Shown: positions 58,297 to 64,000 of the stretch, piece after piece
Layout: the number at the start of each line of letters is the position of its first letter
How positions within the stretch are numbered: the stretch's first letter is position 1
NCBI GenBank assembly: GCA_934643455.1
Contig: CAKUBV010000003.1
Location: forward strand, 1 to 64,000
Reading direction: 5' to 3'
Length of the DNA stretch: 64,000 nucleotides
Source: Candidatus Proelusimicrobium excrementi
GTDB taxonomy: Bacteria; Elusimicrobiota; Elusimicrobia; Elusimicrobiales; Elusimicrobiaceae
Program-made: the position numbers and the translations under genes
The notes under the pieces: model-generated
What the model was told of the DNA's origin: nothing
The model's database searches: none
What the model saw: the letters and a program-made list of their open reading frames with translations, nothing else

Positions 58297-60345
58297 ATGA
58301 AATTAACATTATTTCTTATACCATTGATTTTCCTGACGATAAACTTATCAGCGGCGGAGGATACCATGCCTTATAATATGTTCAACAAAGACGGCGTTTT
58401 GCACTTTAATTATAAAGCGGAGGATTTGGCCCCGCGGGAAAAAGCCGCCAGAGTACAGCTGGAAAAAGATTTGCAGGCCATAATAGCCATACCGAAAGAA
58501 AAAAGAACCTTCGAAAACACTTATTTGGCTTATGACAAAGCTTTTGACGCTTATTCCGAATCTCTCGGTCAGGCCGGTTTTTTGGCTTATGTTTCCGAAG
58601 ATGAAAACTTAAGAAACGCGGCCTTGGCTTTAGAGCAGGAAGTCAGCAATTATTTAATAGAAGTCGCAACCAGGCGCGATATTTATCAAGCTTTTAAAGA
58701 TTACGCCGACACCAACCCGAAGCTCGGCCCGATCGAAGCCAAAATGCTTAAAGACACCATGATAGGCTTTAAGAAAAGCGGTTTAACGCTTAACGACGAA
58801 GACTTGGAAGTTTTTAAAGAATTAAACAAACAAAAAGCAAAAAATTCCATAGAGTTTTCAAAAAATATCCGCGAGTATAAAGACTCTTTGGAAGTTACAA
58901 AAGAACAGCTTGACGGCATGGGCGAAGACTATATAAACAAGCTTGCGCGTACGCCGGAAGGCAAATACGTTATCACGCTTGATTATCCCGATTATGTGCC
59001 TTTTATGTTAAACGCAAAAAACGAAGAAGCCAGAAAAGCTTTGGAGTTTAAATATTCCCGCCGCGGCGGAGCAGACAATATAAAATTGTTTGAAGACACT
59101 TTAAATTTAAGATATAAAACGGCCAAGCTTTTGGGATATAAAAACCACGCCGAAAACCGCCTTGACACCCGTATGGCCAAAACTCCCGAAAACGTGGAAA
59201 AATTCTTAAAAGATTTGGAAAAGAAATTAAAGAAAATGGCCAAAGCGGAAGAAAAGGAACTTCTTAAACTTAAAGAAGAAAAAACAGGCGTAAAATCAAA
59301 TCATTTCAACGCTTGGGAAACGGGATATTGGAACAATCTTCATAAAAAACTTTATTACGAAATAGATTCCGAAAAGATAAAAGAATATTTCCAGACGGAT
59401 ATAGTAATAGCTAATATGTTTGAAATTTTCGGCAATTTATTCGGCGTAAAATTTGAAATCGTTGATATACCAACTTGGCACAAAGACGTCAAAAGTTATA
59501 AAGTTTCCGACGAAGAAACCGGCAAAACCATAGGCTATATTTATATGGATTTGTATCCCAGGGACGGCAAATACAAACATGCGGCCTGTTTTGATCTTAT
59601 CGACGGAGAACTTAAAGAAGACGGCACTTATCAGCAGCCTTTTACGGCCATAGTCGCAAATTTAAATCCGCCGAGCAAAGATACTCCTTCCCTCTTAAAA
59701 CACGACGAAGTTGAAACTTTATTCCATGAGTTCGGCCATGTTTTGCACAATGTTCTTACCGAAGCGAAATACTCTTCAATTTCCGGCACGTCGGTAAGCC
59801 GTGATTTTGTGGAAGTTCCTTCCCAAATACTTGAAAACTGGGCTTGGGATCCTTCGGTAATAAAAAAGATTTCCAAGCATTACAAAACCGGCCGGCCTCT
59901 TGACGACGAAACAATCAAAAAGATGATTGCGGCAAAAAATCACGGCGCGGGCAATTTCTACATAAGGCAGAATTTTCTTGCTCAAATAGATATGATATAC
60001 CACACCGCGGAAAAACCAGTAGACAGCACAAAATTGTGGGAAAAATATTCCGACAAAATCAGAATGGTTCCTATGACCAAAGATACTTATCCGCAAGCCA
60101 GTTTCGACCACTTGATGGGCGGATATGACGCCGGGTATTACGGTTATTTATGGGCGGAAGTAATTGCTTTGGACTTCTTTTCGGAATTTCAAAAACACGG
60201 CTTGTTCAACCCGGAGATAGGCAAAAAATTCCGTAAAGAAATTTTAGCCCCCGGCGGCAGTTATGAAGAAGAAGACTTGGTAAAAAACTTTTTAGGCAGA
60301 AAAGTTTCCAACGAACCTTTCCTAAAAAATATCGGATTGAAATAA
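58297..60345 (+). CDS. M3-family zinc oligopeptidase (PrlC/Dcp type), with signal peptide
   Basis: 682 residues. The zinc site TLFHEFGHVLHNVL with HExxH lies near 476, followed by EVPSQILENW with the third ligand Glu near 506. N-terminus MKLTLFLIPLIFLTINLSAAE is a clear signal peptide, unlike cytoplasmic PrlC, so this enzyme likely degrades peptides in the periplasm. AGFLAYVSEDE... and further helical segments agree with thimet-oligopeptidase-type folds. It stands alone, ending in a terminator. Confidence 0.93.
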   Translation: MKLTLFLIPLIFLTINLSAAEDTMPYNMFNKDGVLHFNYKAEDLAPREKAARVQLEKDLQAIIAIPKEKRTFENTYLAYDKAFDAYSESLGQAGFLAYVSEDENLRNAALALEQEVSNYLIEVATRRDIYQAFKDYADTNPKLGPIEAKMLKDTMIGFKKSGLTLNDEDLEVFKELNKQKAKNSIEFSKNIREYKDSLEVTKEQLDGMGEDYINKLARTPEGKYVITLDYPDYVPFMLNAKNEEARKALEFKYSRRGGADNIKLFEDTLNLRYKTAKLLGYKNHAENRLDTRMAKTPENVEKFLKDLEKKLKKMAKAEEKELLKLKEEKTGVKSNHFNAWETGYWNNLHKKLYYEIDSEKIKEYFQTDIVIANMFEIFGNLFGVKFEIVDIPTWHKDVKSYKVSDEETGKTIGYIYMDLYPRDGKYKHAACFDLIDGELKEDGTYQQPFTAIVANLNPPSKDTPSLLKHDEVETLFHEFGHVLHNVLTEAKYSSISGTSVSRDFVEVPSQILENWAWDPSVIKKISKHYKTGRPLDDETIKKMIAAKNHGAGNFYIRQNFLAQIDMIYHTAEKPVDSTKLWEKYSDKIRMVPMTKDTYPQASFDHLMGGYDAGYYGYLWAEVIALDFFSEFQKHGLFNPEIGKKFRKEILAPGGSYEEEDLVKNFLGRKVSNEPFLKNIGLK

Positions 60346-60363
60346 AAAAACAATCATAAAATG

Positions 60364-60398
60364 AAAGGACCGAGAATTTATCCCGGTCCTTTTTTTTA
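60364..60398 (+). terminator. terminator after M3 peptidase gene
   Basis: AAGGACCG/CGGTCCTT stem with T8 following, 18 bases after the stop. Confidence 0.9.
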
Positions 60399-60431
60399 CG
60401 GCTTAAAATTAATTTAAAATTATTCCGCAAA

Positions 60432-60460
60432 ATTAAAAAGCCTCCATTATCGGAGGCTTT
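60432..60460 (-). terminator. terminator of oxygen-defence cluster
   Basis: On the minus strand AAGCCTCC-gataat-GGAGGCTT is followed by TTTAATT; starts 4 bases past the rubredoxin stop. Confidence 0.85.
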
Positions 60461-60463
60461 AAA

Positions 60464-60619
60464 TTACTGAGCGGAAAATTGATCCTTGCCTACTCCGCAA
60501 ACGGGGCAAACCCAGCTTTCCGCCACGTCGGCCCATTTGGTTCCGGCGGCTATTCCGTTATCCGGATCGCCCAATTCTTCGTCATAAACATATCCGCAGA
60601 CATTGCATACGTATTTCAT
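60464..60619 (-). CDS. rubredoxin
   Basis: A 51-residue one-iron electron carrier. Both iron-binding pairs are present: YVCNVCGYVYDEELGDPDNG (Cys 5 and 8) and SWVCPVCGVGKDQF (Cys 38 and 41), with the family Gly, Tyr and Trp residues. ATG at 60617-60619 follows GGAGG. It is the last gene of the cluster and is the expected electron donor to the flavodiiron protein, rubrerythrin and superoxide reductase encoded upstream. Confidence 0.97.
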   Translation of the reverse strand: MKYVCNVCGYVYDEELGDPDNGIAAGTKWADVAESWVCPVCGVGKDQFSAQ

Positions 60620-60630
60620 TTTACTCCTCC

Positions 60631-61143
60631 TTAAGAATCTTTAAAAGTAGTGGCTCCTTTAGGGGTTTTCCCTTTAAGAACCGTTTGATAATAATCATAA
60701 GTTAAAGGTTTGCAGTCTTCGCATAAAACTTCCGTACCCGTTATAGGCCCGATAAACATTGTATGCGTACCCAAGTTTATGGATTGTTTAACGTTAACGG
60801 ATATAACCGCCAAAACGTTTTCCGTAACTACGGGCAAACCGCAATCGTTTACTTTATATTTTACTTTGGAAAATTTATCAAAAGTTCTTCCGCTTCTAAA
60901 ACCGAATATTCCTATAAAAGGCATCTGCACGCTTTGCATCAAAGGCTGAACGCAAAATTTGCCGGAAGCTTTTATATATTCGCAAGTAAGGGAATTATTG
61001 TTTAAAGCTATAGCAAGCTGAGGAGGTTCGGCCGTTACCTGAAAAACGGAATTGGCTATCAATCCGTTAAATTTGCCGTCCTTAACACCGCTTACTATAA
61101 AAAGACCGTACGATAAATCCGCCAAAGCTTTATTATCAAGCAT
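60631..61143 (-). CDS. flavin reductase-like (flavoredoxin-type) FMN-binding protein
   Basis: 170 residues. The start LADLSYGLFIVSGVKDGKFNGLIANSVFQVTAEPPQLAIALNNNS... matches flavin reductase-like domains found in flavoredoxins and in high-molecular-weight rubredoxins, with the FMN-binding NGLIANSVFQ segment near 26-35. C-terminal part has two Cys (VLCEDCKPLTY). It overlaps the flavodiiron gene by one base. Likely role: passing electrons from NAD(P)H to rubredoxin and the flavodiiron protein; the direct electron donor is not known. Confidence 0.88.
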   Translation of the reverse strand: MLDNKALADLSYGLFIVSGVKDGKFNGLIANSVFQVTAEPPQLAIALNNNSLTCEYIKASGKFCVQPLMQSVQMPFIGIFGFRSGRTFDKFSKVKYKVNDCGLPVVTENVLAVISVNVKQSINLGTHTMFIGPITGTEVLCEDCKPLTYDYYQTVLKGKTPKGATTFKDS

Positions 61144-62339
61144 TATTTATTTTTCTCCAATATTTTAAGGCCTACAGCGCGCCCGAGTTCAAAACATTCT
61201 TTAAGTTTTTCTTCCGTAGGAACGAAACGGCTTTTTACGCAAGGGGCTGCGATTTCCACCCCTAATTTTTCCTTCATAATCGTTTCAAGCCCGGTTATGG
61301 CGCCGTCGCTCCACCCGTAAGAACCGAAAGCCGCGCCTATCAGGTTTTGCTTCTTAAGCCCTTTGAAATAAGTTATCAAATCGCCCAAAGAAGGATATAT
61401 TTCCTGATTTAAAACAGGCGTGCCGAGTATCAAACCGGCGGCGTCCAAAAGTTCCGTTGCGGCGTCGCTTCTGTGCGTAGCGTGCAAAGACATTTGTTTT
61501 ACTTCAACGCCGGCGCTGATAAGGCCGTCGGTAACGGCGCAGGCCATTTTTTCCGTACTGCCCCACATAGTATCATAAATCACTATGACTTTATTTCTGT
61601 TTTTCTGAGCGGCGAACTCGGCATAAAGATTTACTATTCTTTCCGGGTCCTTACGCCAAATAGGGCCGTGATCCGGGCAGATTACGGAAGGTTTTATCCC
61701 CAATTTAGTAACCTGGCCCAAGAAAGCGGTAACTATTTTTGAATAAGGCAAAATAATATTGGCGTAATATTTTTTTGCTTCGTAAAGCCAATCGCGTTCC
61801 GCAACTTCATCGTCAAAACGATAGCTTGAAGCGTAATGCATACCAAAAATATCATTGCAGAACAGTATATTAGCTTTCTTTAAAAGGCAAATCATGCTGT
61901 CGGGCCAATGAAGCATTCTTGATTCTATAAAAGTTAAAGAATCTTCCCCCAAATCCAAACTTCCGCCGTTCGGTATTATTTCAACCGGAAGATCTTCCCC
62001 AAGATGAGCTTTTAAATTGGCAGCGCCCAAAGTGGAAGCGTATACGTGTTCCGGCTTAATATCGGCTATGGCGGCCTTTAAAGAACCGCTGTGGTCAAGC
62101 TCGGCGTGGTTTGATATTATCAAGTCTATTTTTTGAGGGTCTATTACGCTTTTTATTCTGGAAAGCATTTCGGGATAAAATTCTTTCTTTACCGTATCGA
62201 TAAGAGCGATTTTTTTATCCAAAATCAAAAAAGCATTGTAAGTCGTGCCTTTATTGGTTGAATAACCGTGAAAATCCCTTACGTTCCAATCAATCGCTCC
62301 GACCCAATATATTTTGTCTGTAACTTTTATAGCGTGCAT
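61143..62339 (-). CDS. A-type flavodiiron protein (oxygen/NO reductase)
   Basis: 398 residues in two domains. The beta-lactamase-like diiron domain has NHAELDHSGSL (H-x-E-x-D-H) near 79-89, further ligands at MLHWPDSMI near 147 and DHGPIW near 225. The flavodoxin domain from about 250 (VIVIYDTMWGSTEKMA) binds FMN. It reduces oxygen to water (or NO to nitrous oxide) with electrons from rubredoxin, whose gene is in the same cluster. No C-terminal rubredoxin extension, as in class A. Confidence 0.95.
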   Translation of the reverse strand: MHAIKVTDKIYWVGAIDWNVRDFHGYSTNKGTTYNAFLILDKKIALIDTVKKEFYPEMLSRIKSVIDPQKIDLIISNHAELDHSGSLKAAIADIKPEHVYASTLGAANLKAHLGEDLPVEIIPNGGSLDLGEDSLTFIESRMLHWPDSMICLLKKANILFCNDIFGMHYASSYRFDDEVAERDWLYEAKKYYANIILPYSKIVTAFLGQVTKLGIKPSVICPDHGPIWRKDPERIVNLYAEFAAQKNRNKVIVIYDTMWGSTEKMACAVTDGLISAGVEVKQMSLHATHRSDAATELLDAAGLILGTPVLNQEIYPSLGDLITYFKGLKKQNLIGAAFGSYGWSDGAITGLETIMKEKLGVEIAAPCVKSRFVPTEEKLKECFELGRAVGLKILEKNK

Positions 62340-62363
62340 AAATATTATTACCTTAACCTTATT

Positions 62364-62747
62364 TTATTTTTTCTCGGAAGCCCATAAACCGTGTATATTG
62401 CAATATTCCCTTGCCTTAACAACGCGGCAGTTGCAGCTGAATTTGGCTTCGGGTTTATCGCCGGGCTTTAAATATTTGCGGCCTATTTTACCGTCATCGG
62501 TAAGAACTTCTATAAATTCAATATAATGCTCGGGAAGCATCGGATGAGGCGCGGAACCGACTTTTACCAAAATGCCGTCTTCCAAATATTCTATAACCGG
62601 CACATGCTTTTCCGTGGCTCCGTCCGTGCTGGCTTCATTTTGTTTTACCATGGGTTTGCCGCAGCAAACAAGTTCTCCTCCGCCGACGTGAACAACTTCA
62701 ACTATATTCCCGCAAACGGAACATTTATAAACATCGTTTAATTCCAT
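62364..62747 (-). CDS. dfx: desulfoferrodoxin (superoxide reductase)
   Basis: 127 residues. N-terminal desulforedoxin-like iron site YKCSVCGNIV ... LVCCGKPM (Cys 9, 12, 28, 29); C-terminal catalytic iron site with HVPVIEYLED (His near 48), HPMLPEHYIEFIEV (His near 68, 74) and CNIHGLW (Cys, His near 117-120). A lysine typical of SOR loops precedes. It reduces superoxide to hydrogen peroxide without producing oxygen, the anaerobe strategy; thiol peroxidase and rubrerythrin of the same cluster can remove the peroxide. Confidence 0.95.
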   Translation of the reverse strand: MELNDVYKCSVCGNIVEVVHVGGGELVCCGKPMVKQNEASTDGATEKHVPVIEYLEDGILVKVGSAPHPMLPEHYIEFIEVLTDDGKIGRKYLKPGDKPEAKFSCNCRVVKAREYCNIHGLWASEKK

Positions 62748-62755
62748 ATAATCCC

Positions 62756-63262
62756 CTATATAAGCTCATTTACGGCGTCCAAAACGGCCTTATAATCAGG
62801 CTCATTAGACACCTCTTTTACAAATTGAACATATCTTATTATGCCTTCTCCGTCAACTACAAAAACCGCCCTGGTAAGAAGATAAAGCCCGTTTATCAAC
62901 AGGCCGTAATCCTGTGAAAAGGAAGTGTTTTTATAATCCGAAAGCGTTTGCAAATTCTTTACTCCCTGGGCCGCGCACCAGCGCGCCTGCGCAAAAGGCA
63001 AATCTTTGCTGACAGTCAATATTTTTACTTTATCGCCAAGTTTTCCGGCTTCTTTGTTAAAACGCGCCGTTTCAATAGAACAAGTGGGAGTATCCAATGA
63101 AGGCACCGCCGACAAAACAACGACGCGTCCCTTAAAATCTTTAAGGGACACGTCGCTTAAATCATTCGCAGCCAAAGTAAAATCCGGGGCTTTTAAGCCC
63201 GCATTTAACTCCGCACCGAATAAAGAGAATTTATTTCCGTTAAGAGTAATTTCTCTGGACAT
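62756..63262 (-). CDS. tpx: thiol peroxidase
   Basis: 168 residues of the atypical 2-Cys peroxiredoxin Tpx. Peroxidatic Cys in PSLDTPTCSIETARFN near 62, resolving Cys in QARWCAAQGVKNLQTLSD near 95, and a C-terminal DGEGIIRYVQ. It reduces hydroperoxides with thioredoxin. Positioned between rubrerythrin and dfx in one direction with short gaps. Confidence 0.96.
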   Translation of the reverse strand: MSREITLNGNKFSLFGAELNAGLKAPDFTLAANDLSDVSLKDFKGRVVVLSAVPSLDTPTCSIETARFNKEAGKLGDKVKILTVSKDLPFAQARWCAAQGVKNLQTLSDYKNTSFSQDYGLLINGLYLLTRAVFVVDGEGIIRYVQFVKEVSNEPDYKAVLDAVNELI

Positions 63263-63268
63263 AAATCT

Positions 63269-63841
63269 TTACCAATTCTCGCAAAGAAGTTCAAAGTAAT
63301 CTCTGGGATGCGCGCAGGCCGGACATTTTTCCGGCGCTTCAAGGCCTTCATGCAAATATCCGCAGTTTAAACATCTCCATATAACGGGGACGGATTTTTT
63401 AAATACGGTTCCGTCAATTATATTATCCCTTAAACCTTTATATCTTGCGGAATGCTGTTTTTCGGCAACGGCTATATTTTCCATTACCGCGGCGATTTCT
63501 TCAAAACCTTCTTCTCTTGCGGTTTTTGCAAAAGAAGGATACATTTCCTTCCATTCGTAATCTTCGCCGTTGGCGGCTTCAAGAAGATTATCTTCCGTAC
63601 TGGATATTACGCCGGCGGGGAAAGAAGCCGTAATTTCAACTTCTCCGCCTTCAAGAAATTTAAACAGCCTTTCGGCGTGTTCCTTTTCCTGAGCGGCTGT
63701 TTCTTCAAAAATCTTGCTTATTTGAACATAACCGTCTTTTTTGGCTTTGCTCGCAAAAAAAGTATATCTGTTCCTAGCCTGAGATTCACCGGCAAAAGCG
63801 GTGAGAATATTTTTCTCGGTTTTAGATCCTTTCAATTTCAT
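63269..63841 (-). CDS. rubrerythrin
   Basis: 190 residues from the ATG at 63841. The diiron ferritin-like bundle has LTAFAGESQARNRYTFFASKAK near 15-36 (Glu ligand), EETAAQEKEHAERLFK near 47-62 (ExxH), and AVAEKQHSARYKGL near 126-139. The C-terminal rubredoxin domain has WRCLNCGYLHEG and KCPACAHPRDYF with four Cys. It reduces hydrogen peroxide in anaerobes. First gene of the six-gene defence cluster; a GGAGG lies 12 bases before the start codon, slightly far. Confidence 0.96.
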   Translation of the reverse strand: MKLKGSKTEKNILTAFAGESQARNRYTFFASKAKKDGYVQISKIFEETAAQEKEHAERLFKFLEGGEVEITASFPAGVISSTEDNLLEAANGEDYEWKEMYPSFAKTAREEGFEEIAAVMENIAVAEKQHSARYKGLRDNIIDGTVFKKSVPVIWRCLNCGYLHEGLEAPEKCPACAHPRDYFELLCENW

Positions 63842-64000
63842 AATTTTAAAGTTCCTCCACAAACAAAATTGTATAAAATTAGCCAATATCAAGTATAGAC
63901 CGGCAAACCGCGTTTTACAAGTACCCGCCATATATAAATATTTATATGTTCATATATTTATCCAATTTATTGACTAGTTTTAAAGAAAACTGCTAATATT

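Noticed and set aside
1..64000. CRISPR array, prophage or integrated element
   Set aside because: No evenly spaced direct repeats, phage structural genes, integrase or transposase seen; gene content is housekeeping and envelope functions.

Overview
The window reads as a chromosomal segment of a strictly anaerobic, Gram-negative (diderm) bacterium. Evidence for an outer membrane and LPS is a TolC/RND efflux set, an outer-membrane-type beta-barrel candidate, lipoproteins and an ADP-heptose epimerase. Evidence for diaminopimelate peptidoglycan is a dapA/dapB operon and a MurE with the DNPR motif. Evidence for anaerobiosis is a rubrerythrin / thiol peroxidase / superoxide reductase / flavodiiron / rubredoxin cluster. 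The mixture, with moderate G+C and very compact overlapping operons, fits Elusimicrobiota (Elusimicrobium-like), but no rRNA is present and this placement is inference.

Layout. 1-443: start of tuf (cut by the window edge) preceded by tRNA-Thr, tRNA-Gly and tRNA-Cys. 506-2200: galM, then a gene-free stretch holding a large structured RNA candidate with its own promoter and terminator. 2216-8323: tetR-tolC-adaptor-RND efflux operon with a palindromic operator. 8434-15430: glyA-mtnP, a deoxyhypusine-synthase-family gene, an envelope pair, gpmA and a secreted metzincin-like protease. 15493-21644: SPFH protein, comEC-recR-dnaX, marC, tRNA-Val. 21777-27249: uvrB, birA, a lone receiver protein, tilS, a membrane protein, sppA. 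27339-37919: cell-wall precursor genes (dapA-lysC-asd-dapB-murC; murE-murD) interrupted by an ECF sigma / membrane partner / DsbD-like unit and a TIGR02757 gene. 38110-40547: tRNA-Gly, small genes and a broken acetyltransferase. 40636-40932: a second structured RNA candidate with a pseudoknot. 40970-49657: F1Fo ATP synthase operon with hldD inserted between atpA and atpG, headed by a TreT-like glycosyltransferase. 49747-53135: GH13 enzyme, GT8-like glycosyltransferase, lepB. 53304-56755: GrpB-family gene, parA-parB, four parS-like sites and an AT-rich gene-poor stretch that may lie near the replication origin. 56756-60345: speB, pyruvoyl arginine decarboxylase, M3 peptidase. 60464-63841: oxygen-defence cluster.

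How they fit together. Arginine decarboxylase and agmatinase supply putrescine, which the deoxyhypusine-synthase-family enzyme could use with spermidine. The dap operon feeds DAP precursors to MurE, and its last gene, murC, is translationally chained to dapB. DnaX carries an A9 run at the usual gamma/tau boundary, with stops just after it in both other frames, which suggests two products from one gene. The most novel items are the two unassigned structured RNAs (1726-2112 plus strand; 40636-40897 minus strand). No insertion sequence, prophage or CRISPR array was seen.
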